Source: Gordonia aichiensis NBRC 108223 (GTDB taxonomy: Bacteria; Actinomycetota; Actinomycetes; Mycobacteriales; Mycobacteriaceae). Taken from it: a stretch of 64,000 bases of DNA. Position 1 is the first letter of the stretch. The number at the start of each line of letters is the position of its first letter. Shown here piece by piece: positions 42,679-51,650 of this stretch. The notes beneath the pieces are model-generated. The model saw only the letters and a program-made list of their open reading frames with translations, did not search any database and was not told the DNA's origin. The stretch lies in contig NZ_BANR01000023.1 of the NCBI RefSeq assembly GCF_000332975.1, positions 34,677 to 98,676 of the forward strand, written 5' to 3'. The translations under genes and the position numbers were made by a program.

Positions 42679-43995
42679 ATGACCGTAACCGTTGATCAGC
42701 CCATCCGCACCGCTACGCTTTCCTCACCGGTCCGACGGCCGGCCACTCGTTCGCTCCCGCGTCGACCGGCGGCTCGACCGACGCCCATACCGGGACTCGA
42801 ACCACGTGGTGTCAGGAGAGGGGGGCGGCCCATTCAGATCGCGACACCGCGCCTCGAGCTCTCCGACAAACCCGCTGCGCTCGTACTGCGTACCGCCCGA
42901 CTGTCGGGCCCGATCTTCCGCGACGACGCCGCAGAGGCGACCGGGCTGTCGATCTCGACCGTCAACCGACAGGTGGGCGCGCTCCTCAAGGCCGGACTGC
43001 TGCGTGAGCGCGCCGACCTCGCTCCCGCAGGTGCCATCGGTCGTCCGCGGCTGCCGTTCGAGATCAACGTCACCGACTTCCTGACGCTCGGCATCCACAT
43101 CGGATACAAGGTCACCTCGATCACCACTCACGACCTGCTGCATCGCGTCGTGGGTGCGATCCAGATCCCGACACCGATCGCCGAGACCCCCGAGCAGACG
43201 CTGACCGCCATCGGCGACAGCGCACGTCGATTCGTCGGCCGCTGGTCCAACCGTCGCGTGCTGTGGGCCGGCGTCGCAATCGGTGGACGCGTCGCGCCCG
43301 GCGGCTTCGTCGATCACCCGCGGCTGGGATGGTCGGAGGCACCGGTCGGCACTGTCATCGCCGAGGCCGTCGGGCTGCCCGTGTCGGTGGCGTCGCACGT
43401 CGAGGCCATGGCGGCTGCAGAGCTCGTCGTCAACCCGAGCGACAAGCGGTCGAGCTTCCTCTACTTCTATGCACGCGAGATGGTCGGGATCGCCTTCAGT
43501 GTCGACGGCGCCGTGCACACGCCGACCGCGGGGCCTCCGGTGATCGGGCACTTCCCGACCGGGGCCACGACCCTGCTCGACCCGCAGCACACCGGGCGCC
43601 TGGAGCCGACAGCCAGTGACACCGGGGTCGTCGAGGCGGCTGTCGCACTCGGACTCGACGTCGACGACATCGAGGGTGTGCATGCGCTCGCCCGCAGCGG
43701 CGACGCCACCGCTCGTGCGCTGCTCGAGGAACGTGCGACGGTCCTCGGACGCGCAGTGGCGCTGATGGCCGACATCTTCAACCCCGACCACATCATCCTC
43801 GGCGGGCAGGCCTTCACCGATAACCCGTCGACGCTGCCACTGGTTGCCGCTGCGATCCGGGAGACCTCGGTCTCGCCGAAACGCGATGTGCGCGTGTCGC
43901 ATTCCGGTGTCACGGTCCAGCAGCAGGCGGCTGGAGCGGTCTCGCTCGACGCCGTCTACAGCGATCCGCTGGAGGCCCTTGCCGCGACGGCCTGA
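42679..43995 (+). CDS. ROK-type transcriptional regulator (Rv0485-like)
   Basis: A 438-residue regulator. An Arg/Pro-rich N-terminus of ~60 residues is followed by a winged-helix HTH (ATGLSISTVNRQVGALLKAGLL, residues ~90-115) and a ROK sugar-kinase-like domain. The C-terminal ILGGQAFTD segment is typical, but I do not see the complete CXCG zinc motif of ROK kinases. It closely matches mycobacterial Rv0485. It probably represses or activates by binding a sugar or related metabolite. Translation follows AGGA at 42666 with a 9-nt spacer. A leader peptide and hairpins precede it. It ends before a long inverted repeat and a convergent ABC exporter. Confidence 0.85.
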   Translation: MTVTVDQPIRTATLSSPVRRPATRSLPRRPAARPTPIPGLEPRGVRRGGRPIQIATPRLELSDKPAALVLRTARLSGPIFRDDAAEATGLSISTVNRQVGALLKAGLLRERADLAPAGAIGRPRLPFEINVTDFLTLGIHIGYKVTSITTHDLLHRVVGAIQIPTPIAETPEQTLTAIGDSARRFVGRWSNRRVLWAGVAIGGRVAPGGFVDHPRLGWSEAPVGTVIAEAVGLPVSVASHVEAMAAAELVVNPSDKRSSFLYFYAREMVGIAFSVDGAVHTPTAGPPVIGHFPTGATTLLDPQHTGRLEPTASDTGVVEAAVALGLDVDDIEGVHALARSGDATARALLEERATVLGRAVALMADIFNPDHIILGGQAFTDNPSTLPLVAAAIRETSVSPKRDVRVSHSGVTVQQQAAGAVSLDAVYSDPLEALAATA

Positions 43996-44002
43996 GCACA
44001 AC

Positions 44003-44098
44003 CCGAGTGCCGACCGCAGAAACACGTGTTCCTGACACATGCGAGCGAGATTTCGCGTGCGGGTGTCAGAGACACGTGTTTCTTGCGTGCAGCCTCGG
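44003..44098. repeat. Long inverted repeat, REP-like bidirectional terminator
   Basis: AGAAACACGTGT(TC)CTGACAC (44018-44038) and its complement (44063-44083) match with two changes, and CCGAG/CTCGG (44003-44007/44094-44098) close the outer end. The loop GCGAGCGA/TCGCGTGC pairs further. It lies between convergent stop codons at 43995 and 44102, and each arm carries CACGTG. It could serve as a terminator for both genes or be a member of a dispersed palindromic repeat family. Confidence 0.65.
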
Positions 44099-44101
44099 GC
44101 G

Positions 44102-44950
44102 TCAGTCGGTGGTGCGGCGCGTGTAGTTGCGTAGCGCGAACGGCATGAACACCAACGTGAGGGCGACGGCCCAGAGGAGCGTCGACAACTCGGGGTAGCG
44201 CAGTGGGAGTGCGGCGTCGGCACCCGCTGCGGGTCCGTTGCCCCACAGCACCCGCATCGCCTGGATGAGTGACGAGATGGGATTCCACTCGGCGATGGCG
44301 CGCAGCCACGGCTGCATGGCCGTGGTCGGCACAAAAGCGTTGGAGACGAAGGTCAGCGGGAACAGGACCGAGAACATGAATCCGTTGACCGCCTCGACCG
44401 AGCGCAGCCACGAACCGATCATCACGCCGAACCAGATCATCGCGAAGCCGAACACCAGCACCAGTAGGAAGCCGAGGACGCCCTCCCACACCGAGGTGGT
44501 GATCCGCCAACCGATGATCACGCCGGTCAACGCCATCACGACGATGCCGATCGATGAGTGCAGCAGACTGGCGATGCTCCGTCCGATGAGCACCGATGAC
44601 CGGCGGATGGGCAGCGACCGGAACCGGTCGATGATGCCTTTCTCGATGTCGGCGGTGATGCCGGTGGCGACGATGAACGCCGTGAACACGATCGTCTGCC
44701 CCATGATGCCGGGCAGCAGGTACTGCTTGTAGTTGATGCTCGGGTTGCCCGCGCTGATCGCAGGACCGAAGACGTAGGCGAACAGCACGACGAACATGAT
44801 CGGCTGGATGGTCACATCGGAGAGCATCTCCGGCATGCGCCGCGTGTGGATCATGTTGCGTTTCACCATGATCCACGCCTGTTGCCAGACGTTGGTCGGG
44901 TGGACGGGCGGGCGTTCGACGGTGGGGGATCTCAGCGATGCGGTGCTCAT
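44102..44950 (-). CDS. ABC-2 type permease (DrrB-like)
   Basis: A 282-residue membrane protein with about six helices; DIEKGIIDRFRSLPIRRSSVLIGR is the ABC-2 signature of drug-exporter permeases. The permease start overlaps the ATPase stop by four bases (ATGA), so the two are coupled and form an exporter. Substrate unknown; family members export antibiotics and lipids. Confidence 0.88.
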   Translation of the reverse strand: MSTASLRSPTVERPPVHPTNVWQQAWIMVKRNMIHTRRMPEMLSDVTIQPIMFVVLFAYVFGPAISAGNPSINYKQYLLPGIMGQTIVFTAFIVATGITADIEKGIIDRFRSLPIRRSSVLIGRSIASLLHSSIGIVVMALTGVIIGWRITTSVWEGVLGFLLVLVFGFAMIWFGVMIGSWLRSVEAVNGFMFSVLFPLTFVSNAFVPTTAMQPWLRAIAEWNPISSLIQAMRVLWGNGPAAGADAALPLRYPELSTLLWAVALTLVFMPFALRNYTRRTTD

Positions 44951-46047
44951 CGGTTGTCTCCGCTCGGCGCGTGGGTGCTGGGAATGTCTGTGCTCGGGGG
45001 GTCAGTGCCGGGGTTCTCGGTGGTCGCAGGCTCGGGATCGGGGTCCTCGGCTGTGGCTTCGGCGCGGTGGCCGGTCAGCGACAGGAAGACGTCGTCGAGG
45101 CTCGGGCGGGCGAGGCCGATGTCGTCGACGGTGATGCCCGACTCGTCGAACCAGCCCGCGATGCGTGTGAGGTCGGTGAGGCCCGACGCCGACGATCGGA
45201 GTGTCCTGGCGGTGTCGTCGACGAACACCTCGCCTCCGTTGCGCCGTAGCAGGTCCTGTGCGGCAGGCAACGACGCGGCGTCGGACACGGTGATCACCAC
45301 GCTCGCCGCGCCCGCGCGCTCTTTGAGCTGCAGAGGCGTGCCCTCGGCGATGACGCGACCCTTGTCGATGACGACGATGTTGTCGGCGAGTTGGTCGGCC
45401 TCCTCGAGGTACTGCGTGGTCAGCACGAGAGTTGTGCCGCCGGCGACCAGGCGTCTCAGCACCTCCCACAACTCGGCTCGGCTGCGGGGGTCGAGGCCGG
45501 TCGTCGGCTCGTCGAGAAAGAGGACCGGCGGCGCCGCCAGCAGGCTGACGGCGAGATCGAGTCGGCGGCGCATGCCCCCGGAGTAGGCGCGGACCTGTTT
45601 GTCGGCGGCGTCGGTGAGCGAGAACTGGTCGAGCAACTCGTCGGTGCGTGCCGACAATGCCTTGCGCGTGATGCCGTACAGACCGCCCACCATGCGGAGA
45701 TTCTCACGGCCGGTGAGGATCTCGTCGACCGTCGCGGCCTGCCCGGTCAGTCCCATGTTGCGTCGCACCATCTCGGGATCGGTGCGGACGTCGAATCCGG
45801 CGATACGGGCGGTGCCGCTCGTGGGCAGTGAGAGTGTGGTCATCATGCGCACGATGGTGGTCTTGCCCGCACCGTTGGGACCGAGCAAACCGAGGACCGT
45901 CCCGGTGGGCACGCTGAAGCTGACGTCGTCGACGGCGGTGAATTCGTCGAAGCGTTTGACGAGATGGGTGGCCTCGACGGCGGTGTCGGGGACGGCGTGA
46001 GGTTCGGGGATCGGGCCTGCAGTGGTCGGTGGCGCTGGCTGGCTCAT
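44947..46047 (-). CDS. ABC transporter ATPase (DrrA-like)
   Basis: A 366-residue ATPase: Walker A GPNGAGKTT near residue 60, signature YSGGM, Walker B LFLDEPTTGLDP, and a C-terminal DUF4162-like extension. The last ~45 residues are Pro/Asp/Glu/Thr-rich. ATG 46047 (MSQPAPPT) precedes the domain; longer frames are not credible. With the downstream permease it makes a DrrAB-type exporter. Confidence 0.9.
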   Translation of the reverse strand: MSQPAPPTTAGPIPEPHAVPDTAVEATHLVKRFDEFTAVDDVSFSVPTGTVLGLLGPNGAGKTTIVRMMTTLSLPTSGTARIAGFDVRTDPEMVRRNMGLTGQAATVDEILTGRENLRMVGGLYGITRKALSARTDELLDQFSLTDAADKQVRAYSGGMRRRLDLAVSLLAAPPVLFLDEPTTGLDPRSRAELWEVLRRLVAGGTTLVLTTQYLEEADQLADNIVVIDKGRVIAEGTPLQLKERAGAASVVITVSDAASLPAAQDLLRRNGGEVFVDDTARTLRSSASGLTDLTRIAGWFDESGITVDDIGLARPSLDDVFLSLTGHRAEATAEDPDPEPATTENPGTDPPSTDIPSTHAPSGDNR

Positions 46048-46225
46048 GATGCACCACGGTATCGGGCGACCCGGACATGGGCGAGGGAGTTTTCGCGGCG
46101 GTGAGGTCTGTTCGGCATACGGTGTGGACTTCCGCGGGTCCCGCAAGTCATCGGTGATGGCGGATACGGGCCCGGCAGTCTCCGCAAAAACGGGGATCAG
46201 GAGCGTACTTCTCCGCTCATGCGGC

Positions 46226-46231
46226 TAGAAT
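46226..46231 (+). promoter_or_regulatory. -10 box of the molybdate operon
   Basis: TAGAAT then seven bases before the GTG at 46239, the spacing of a leaderless gene. A strong match to TANNNT. Confidence 0.55.
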
Positions 46232-46238
46232 CTGCCAG

Positions 46239-46640
46239 GTGACGGCGATCAAGGTGCGCGATGCCGCGACCCTGCTCGGGGTCAGCGACGACACCATCCG
46301 GCGATGGGTGGCCTCGGGCGAACTAGCCCCGGGTGCCGATGGTCCTGTAGCGACGGTCGACGGAGTCGGGCTCGCATCGCTCGCGCGCCGACGCTCGCGT
46401 ATCCCCGACGACGGCATCGGAGTGCTGCGGTCGGCGCGCAACAGGTTCACCGGGCTGGTGACCGAGGTCGTCCTCGACACCGTGATGGCGCAGGTGACCC
46501 TGCAGTGCGGGCCGTTCGAGGTCACGTCACTGATGAGTGCCGAAGCGGCTCGGGAGCTCGCGCTCGAACCAGGTGTCGTCGCGACCGCGGTGGTCAAGGC
46601 GACGACGGTGATCGTCGAACGTCCGGATCCGAACAAGTGA
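46239..46640 (+). CDS. HTH-Mop molybdate-binding regulator
   Basis: A 133-residue protein. An excisionase/MerR-like HTH at residues 1-45 (VRDAATLLGVSDDTIRRWVASGEL) is followed by a TOBE/Mop molybdate-binding domain at ~65-130 (NRFTGLVTEVVLDTVMAQVTLQCGP is the start of its barrel). It heads the modABC genes and its stop abuts them, so it probably senses molybdate and controls that operon, like ModE but with a different HTH. The mRNA appears leaderless (TAGAAT 7 nt upstream of GTG). Confidence 0.85.
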   Translation: MTAIKVRDAATLLGVSDDTIRRWVASGELAPGADGPVATVDGVGLASLARRRSRIPDDGIGVLRSARNRFTGLVTEVVLDTVMAQVTLQCGPFEVTSLMSAEAARELALEPGVVATAVVKATTVIVERPDPNK

Positions 46641-46660
46641 CCCGCAAGCGCGGGAGAATA

Positions 46661-47440
46661 GTGAGAACTGCTGTGCCACTTCGTCGTCTACTGGCCGCAT
46701 GTGCGGCGTTGCTCGCGGTGCTCGCGGTGGTCGCAGGGTGCTCGTCCGACAGCGATTCCGGTAGCAGTAAAACCACGTTGAACGTCTACGCCGCCGCGTC
46801 GCTGAAGGGCACGTTCACCGAACTCGCCAAGGCCTTTGAGCAAGCGCACTCCGACGTCGAGATCAAGCTCAACTTCGCCGGCTCGTCCGCGCTGGTCACT
46901 CAGATCAACCAGGGCGCCGACGCCGATGTGATCGCGACCGCTGACGAGCGCACGATGCAGAAGCTGGGTGACAAGGCTGTCGATCCCTCGATCTTCGCCA
47001 CCAACACGTTGGTGATCGCTACCGCAGCCGGAAACCCCAAGCAGATCACGGGATTCGCCAGCCTGAAGGACGCGGGCGTCACGACCGTCGTCTGCGCACC
47101 GGAGGTGCCGTGCGGGGCTGCAACGGAGACGGTCGAGAAGGACACCGGTGTCGAGCTGAACCCGGTGAGCCAGGAGACGTCGGTGACCGCGGTACTGACC
47201 AAGGTGACCTCGGGTGAGGCCGACGCCGGACTGGTCTACGTGACCGACGCGAAGTCAGCGGGCGACAAGGTCACCACCGTCGACGACCCGGCCTTCGCTA
47301 AGGTGGTCAACAAGTATCCGATAGCAACGGTCAAGGGCACCAAGCATTCCGAGCAGGCTGCGCAGTTCAAGGACATGGTGACCGGCCAGACCGGACAGGA
47401 GATCCTCTCGGCCGCAGGCTTCAAGCCCGCCAGTTCTTGA
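46661..47440 (+). CDS. modA: Molybdate ABC transporter substrate-binding lipoprotein
   Basis: A 259-residue periplasmic-type binding protein for molybdate. The N-terminal signal ends in the lipobox VVAGCSS, and the mature domain has NVYAAASLKGTF, the family's first oxyanion contact. The GTG at 46661 is preferred because GGGAG lies seven bases upstream; an in-frame GTG at 46637 overlaps the previous stop. Part of the mod operon. Confidence 0.92.
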   Translation: MRTAVPLRRLLAACAALLAVLAVVAGCSSDSDSGSSKTTLNVYAAASLKGTFTELAKAFEQAHSDVEIKLNFAGSSALVTQINQGADADVIATADERTMQKLGDKAVDPSIFATNTLVIATAAGNPKQITGFASLKDAGVTTVVCAPEVPCGAATETVEKDTGVELNPVSQETSVTAVLTKVTSGEADAGLVYVTDAKSAGDKVTTVDDPAFAKVVNKYPIATVKGTKHSEQAAQFKDMVTGQTGQEILSAAGFKPASS

Positions 47441-47455
47441 GGCCACGGCCTGTCG

Positions 47456-48238
47456 ATGCGTCGCGTTCCGCTGTGGGTGCACATTCCCGCGATCCTCGGT
47501 GTGTGCTTCATCCTGATCGGTCCGGTCGCGATCATCGTCAGGATGCCGTGGAGCGAGTTCGCCGAGTCCGTCACCGCGAGCGACTCGGTCGACGCGCTAC
47601 GGCTCGGCGTCCTCACCGCGCTGGTCAGTACCGTTGTCTGTCTGGTCCTCGGCGTACCCATCGCGTTCGTCTTCGCCCGCTATGACAGCCTGTGGATCAG
47701 GGTGCTTCGAGCCCTCGTACTACTACCCCTGGTACTGCCGCCGGTGGTGGGCGGAATCGCTCTTCTCTATGCGCTCGGGCGGTACGGACTCGTCGGGCAA
47801 TACCTGGACAGGGCGGGAATCCGGTTGGCGTTCACGACGACCGGGGTGGTGCTTGCACAGACCTTCGTGGCCATGCCATTTCTCGTTCTCAGCGTCGAGG
47901 GTGCACTGCGTTCCGCGGGAGCCGAGTACGAGCAGGTGGCCGCAACGCTCGGCGCGAGCCCCAGCAGGACACTCTGGAAAGTCACGCTGCCGCTGGTCTT
48001 TCCGGCTCTGACCGCAGGTGCGGTGCTGGCCTTTGCCAGAGCTCTCGGAGAGTTCGGTGCCACCATTACGTTCGCAGGCAATCTGCCGGGGACCACTCAG
48101 ACCGCGCCGTTGAAGATCTACCTCGACTCGATCAACGATCCGCAGGCGGCGCTGCCCTTGTCGCTGGTCTTGATGGTCGTCGCCCTGGTGGTCGTGATCG
48201 CCGTCCACCTCCGTCGTCATCCGGCGGTGAGTGCGTGA
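47456..48238 (+). CDS. modB: Molybdate ABC transporter permease
   Basis: A 260-residue inner-membrane permease with about six helices; the EAA motif region is EYEQVAATLGASPSRTLWKVTLP. It forms the channel with ModC. The start lies 15 nt after modA, and its stop overlaps modC by four bases. Confidence 0.93.
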   Translation: MRRVPLWVHIPAILGVCFILIGPVAIIVRMPWSEFAESVTASDSVDALRLGVLTALVSTVVCLVLGVPIAFVFARYDSLWIRVLRALVLLPLVLPPVVGGIALLYALGRYGLVGQYLDRAGIRLAFTTTGVVLAQTFVAMPFLVLSVEGALRSAGAEYEQVAATLGASPSRTLWKVTLPLVFPALTAGAVLAFARALGEFGATITFAGNLPGTTQTAPLKIYLDSINDPQAALPLSLVLMVVALVVVIAVHLRRHPAVSA

Positions 48239-49335
48239 GCGGGCCGGACACACGCGGACTGCGCGCGTCGATCCGAAGTGCGACACCGTTTCTCGAGATC
48301 GACCTCGACGTCCCGGCAGGCACGACCTGCGCGATACTCGGCCCCAACGGTTCGGGTAAGAGCACCACCCTTGCCGCACTCGCCGGGCTGCAGCGCACCG
48401 AGGGGTCGACGATCGGCTACGCCGGCCGCAGCCTACAGAATGCGACAACGTTCGTGCCGCCGCACCGTCGCTCGGTGGTGCTGCTCGCACAGCAGCCCCG
48501 ACTGTTCCCTCATCTGAGTGTCGCGCGCAACGTGGCATTCGGGCCGGAGTCCGCGGGTCTGCCGCGGCGCGAGGTCGCGGAACGTACCGAGCGGTGGCTT
48601 GCCGCAGTCGGGGTCACCGAGTTCGGCGACCGGATGCCCAAGCAATTGTCGGGCGGGCAGGCGCAGCGTGTCGCGATTGCACGCGCTCTGGCGGCCGAAC
48701 CGGACGTGCTTCTGCTCGACGAGCCGTTCGCCGCGCTCGATGTGGATGTGGCACAACAGATGCGCACGTTGATGCGCTCGCTCATCAGCGAACGCTCTGG
48801 CTGTACCGTCCTGGTGACACACGACCTCGTCGACGCCGTCGCACTCGCCGACGATGTTGCGGTCATCGAGCACGGGAGGGTCGTCGGGCGTGGTCCGACG
48901 CGAGAGGTGTTGCGGCGTCCCGGCACGGCGTTCGCTGCTGCGCTCGCGGGACTCAACATGTTCGTGGGGTCATTCGAGCCGCCTGCCACCGTCATCGGAG
49001 TCGACGGCGGCAGGGTGACCGGTGTGTCGGCCGACGTGAGACGTCCGGATGCCGCAGCGGTGGCGACGTTCTCTCCGCGCGCCGTCGCTCTGTATCTCGA
49101 TGCGCCACAAGGCAGCCCGCGTACGGTACTGGGCGGGATGGTCGCGGAGGTGATGCCGCAGGGGGACCACGCGATCGTGCGCTGCGACGTTTCCGGGCAG
49201 GTGATCTCGGCCGAGGTGACGTGGCGCGCCGTCGAAGATCTCGCACTGCACGCAGGCCGTGATGTCCACCTGGTGATCAAGGCGAACGAGGTACGCGTCT
49301 ACGAGGCCACGCCCTCGCTCGACGCGCCGGACTGA
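48235..49335 (+). CDS. modC: Molybdate ABC transporter ATPase
   Basis: A 366-residue ATPase with Walker A GPNGSGKST, signature LSGGQAQR and Walker B LLLDEPFAALD, plus a C-terminal TOBE region (~280-355) with the segment VLGGMVAEVMPQGDHAIVR. GTG 48235 overlaps the modB stop. The last 37 bp overlap the 3' end of the convergent adenylate cyclase gene. Confidence 0.93.
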   Translation: MSGPDTRGLRASIRSATPFLEIDLDVPAGTTCAILGPNGSGKSTTLAALAGLQRTEGSTIGYAGRSLQNATTFVPPHRRSVVLLAQQPRLFPHLSVARNVAFGPESAGLPRREVAERTERWLAAVGVTEFGDRMPKQLSGGQAQRVAIARALAAEPDVLLLDEPFAALDVDVAQQMRTLMRSLISERSGCTVLVTHDLVDAVALADDVAVIEHGRVVGRGPTREVLRRPGTAFAAALAGLNMFVGSFEPPATVIGVDGGRVTGVSADVRRPDAAAVATFSPRAVALYLDAPQGSPRTVLGGMVAEVMPQGDHAIVRCDVSGQVISAEVTWRAVEDLALHAGRDVHLVIKANEVRVYEATPSLDAPD

Positions 49336-50291
49336 GACCCGGACGGGCGCTCAGGCTCCGACTCGGGTTTGTAGTACTTGTTGGCCTCCAACGTCTTTGC
49401 GCGCAGTCGACGGTAGCCGCGCACCGACAGCGGGGAGATCGACCGCAGGTAGAAGCGCTCGTCGTCGGTGAGGTCATCGGCCACGGGTTCGCTGACGAGC
49501 GTCGTACCCGGTCGCGCCGAACCACACAGGCGCGCAGCGATGTTGACCGGCTCGCCGAAGACGTCGCCTAGCCGGGCGAGGACCGCTCCGCGCGCGAGTC
49601 CGACGCGCAGGGGCGGGACGGGGTCGTCGTCGCTGAGCTCGTGGATGGCGATCGCTGCACGGGCCGCTGCGATCGACGAGGAGAACGTGAACATCACTCC
49701 GTCGCCGAGGGTCTTGACGACGTGGCCGCCGTGCTCGGCCACGACGTCGAAGGTGCGGTCCTCGAAGGTCTCGAGAAGAATTTCGAGTTCGTCGAGCGGG
49801 GTTCGTCGCGAGAGGCTCGTGTATCCGACGATGTCGGCGAATCCGACGACGAGCTCCATTCGTTCGTCGGACTCCCTTGTCTCGTCACGGGTCATGGCCA
49901 TGTCGAGGTGCCTGCGCCAGATCAACTGTTGGATGACGCCCAACGCGTTGGCCATCTGTTCGCGGGTCCACGGCACGTCGGGGTTGCGTTCGAGTTCGGT
50001 CAACTGGTCGGCCTGCCACTCCGCCAGGCGTGACATCGTCTGTCCGATCGCACGCGCGGTGGCGACCTGGGCCGTCTCCGGCATGGTGTGCTCGGAGTCG
50101 GCGAACAGCCCGAGGGCTTTGACCTCGTCCTCGGTGAAGATCTTGTCCGGCGTCGACTGCCGCGCGAATCCGAATGCGTTCCAGACTTTTTCGGCATACG
50201 CGGGAGAGAGATGGAGGGCTTCCACCAGTTCGTCGCGGGTGTAGCGCGGGTCGGGATCGCTGAGTCCCGAACGCTCTTGATCAGTCACCAT
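49299..50291 (-). CDS. Class III adenylate cyclase with regulatory domain
   Basis: A 330-residue cytoplasmic protein. The N-terminal helical domain (residues ~15-140, YTRDELVEALHLSP) matches the Ad_Cy_reg autoinhibitory domain of mycobacterial Rv1264 and Rv2212. The C-terminal cyclase domain has the metal Asp in GFADIVGYTSLS, substrate Lys in VVKTLGDGVMF, and Asp in GDVFGEPVNIAARL, the ATP-specifying pattern. It converts ATP to cAMP, perhaps in response to pH or lipids as in Rv1264. The stop lies inside modC. Confidence 0.88.
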   Translation of the reverse strand: MVTDQERSGLSDPDPRYTRDELVEALHLSPAYAEKVWNAFGFARQSTPDKIFTEDEVKALGLFADSEHTMPETAQVATARAIGQTMSRLAEWQADQLTELERNPDVPWTREQMANALGVIQQLIWRRHLDMAMTRDETRESDERMELVVGFADIVGYTSLSRRTPLDELEILLETFEDRTFDVVAEHGGHVVKTLGDGVMFTFSSSIAAARAAIAIHELSDDDPVPPLRVGLARGAVLARLGDVFGEPVNIAARLCGSARPGTTLVSEPVADDLTDDERFYLRSISPLSVRGYRRLRAKTLEANKYYKPESEPERPSGSQSGASSEGVAS

Positions 50292-50349
50292 CCACCCCGA
50301 TACGCAGTGTGCTCGCTGTACATGAGTTCACGGTAGCCGCTGAAGGCAC

Positions 50350-51522
50350 TCAGAGCCCTAGAACGCCCTTCATGAGATAGGCCATCTCGGCCGCGAAATC
50401 AGGCCGCGTCGTACCGCGGCGCATACGCACGGCGTCGTTGACGATCGACAGCGCGGCGTGCACCGCGACGGCCCGCTGATCTGGCCGGACGTCGGGCTGG
50501 AGCCGGCCGAGGAGGTCGATCCAGCGTCGAACGTAGCGGCGCTGGATGTCGAGCAACTCGGCGGCGGGTTCCTGCCCGGCGAACACGGCCGAACTGTTGA
50601 AGGCCACCGACAGATCGGGGGTCGACGTGATGACCGTGACGTACGAGTCGACGAGGAGTTCCAGGAGTTTGGCGGGGTCGGCAGTCGTCGACTGTGCCGC
50701 CATGACCCCGGTTTCGAGTCGCATGGCGCTGCGTTGCCCGATGCCCAGGAGAATCGCCAACTTCGACGAGAAGTGTTTGTAGACACTGGGGCCTGTGATG
50801 CCGACGGCAGCACCGATGTCGTCGACTCCGACGTCGGCGTATCCGCGATCGGCGAACAGCGTCGCCGCGGCGTCGAGGATCTCGTCGCGACGCGACGACG
50901 AGAATCCCGCGACGGTGGGTTCTGCGGGCAGGTCGGGGGCCTTACTCGGACGGAGGTCGAGCAGCCGCTCGGTGAGCACGACGAGTTCGGCGCGCGCACG
51001 GGCCGCCGACATCCGCGAATTGTGCACAGCGAGGCTCCCGGCGATGCTCAGCGCAGCCCACCCCAGCGAGCGGGCCTCGCGTTCGGGCAGGCCGGGACGC
51101 TCGGCGGCAATCGCGGTGGCCCAGCGCGCGAGGACCTGTCTGGTGCGCGCGACCATCTGCTTGTTCTGGTCTTCGGAGAGATAGTTGCTCGTCCACCGCC
51201 ACAGCGACACCGACTCGGGGTGGTGCACGCCGAGATCGCACAATGCGTCGATCAACTCGCCCAGTGGGCGTTGACCGTCGGCGAGTGTGCGGTCCGTGCA
51301 GGCCTCCAGATCGTCGACACCGGCGAGCACCGCAGCCGCCAACAACGCCTGCTTGTCGTCGAAGTGGCGATACACCGACGGTGCGGTCACGCCTGCGGCA
51401 CGGGCGATGTCGGCCACCGACACATGCGAGTAGCCGCGATCCAAGAACAGTGTCGCGGCATGGTCGACCAGCTGGTGTTTGCGGTCGGCCGGCCGGGTGC
51501 GGCGTGGCTTCTGGGTAGACAT
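50350..51522 (-). CDS. Double TetR-family regulator (two TetR units in one chain)
   Basis: A 390-residue protein with two complete TetR DNA-binding domains. The first HTH is around residues 12-60 (ATLFLDRGYSHVSVADIARA, PSVYRHFDDKQALL), and the second is around 212-262 (ATLFADRGYADVGVDDIGAA, PSVYKHFSSKLAIL). Each is followed by a helical region. TetR proteins usually dimerise as single units of about 200 residues, so this is a fused pair, possibly binding as a pseudo-dimer. It is divergent from fadA across 128 bp and is the likely regulator of fadAB. Confidence 0.9.
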   Translation of the reverse strand: MSTQKPRRTRPADRKHQLVDHAATLFLDRGYSHVSVADIARAAGVTAPSVYRHFDDKQALLAAAVLAGVDDLEACTDRTLADGQRPLGELIDALCDLGVHHPESVSLWRWTSNYLSEDQNKQMVARTRQVLARWATAIAAERPGLPEREARSLGWAALSIAGSLAVHNSRMSAARARAELVVLTERLLDLRPSKAPDLPAEPTVAGFSSSRRDEILDAAATLFADRGYADVGVDDIGAAVGITGPSVYKHFSSKLAILLGIGQRSAMRLETGVMAAQSTTADPAKLLELLVDSYVTVITSTPDLSVAFNSSAVFAGQEPAAELLDIQRRYVRRWIDLLGRLQPDVRPDQRAVAVHAALSIVNDAVRMRRGTTRPDFAAEMAYLMKGVLGL

Positions 51523-51600
51523 TGTTAATCGACCTTAGCTCAGCTGGGGTGGCTTGCGCGACCAATTGACCACCCGCTATAGCCAAATAAGTGATGCCGC

Positions 51601-51619
51601 GTTAGCCTCGAGGGGTAAC
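51601..51619. promoter_or_regulatory. Palindrome in the fadA upstream region
   Basis: GTTAGCCTCGAGGGGTAAC: perfect CCTCGAGG centre with GTTA/TAAC flanks. A second inverted repeat AACCA-TCGC-TGGTT (51617-51630) overlaps its end. Candidate operator for the divergent double TetR protein. Confidence 0.45.
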
Positions 51620-51650
51620 CATCGCTGGTTCATGTGAAAGGAACATCTTC

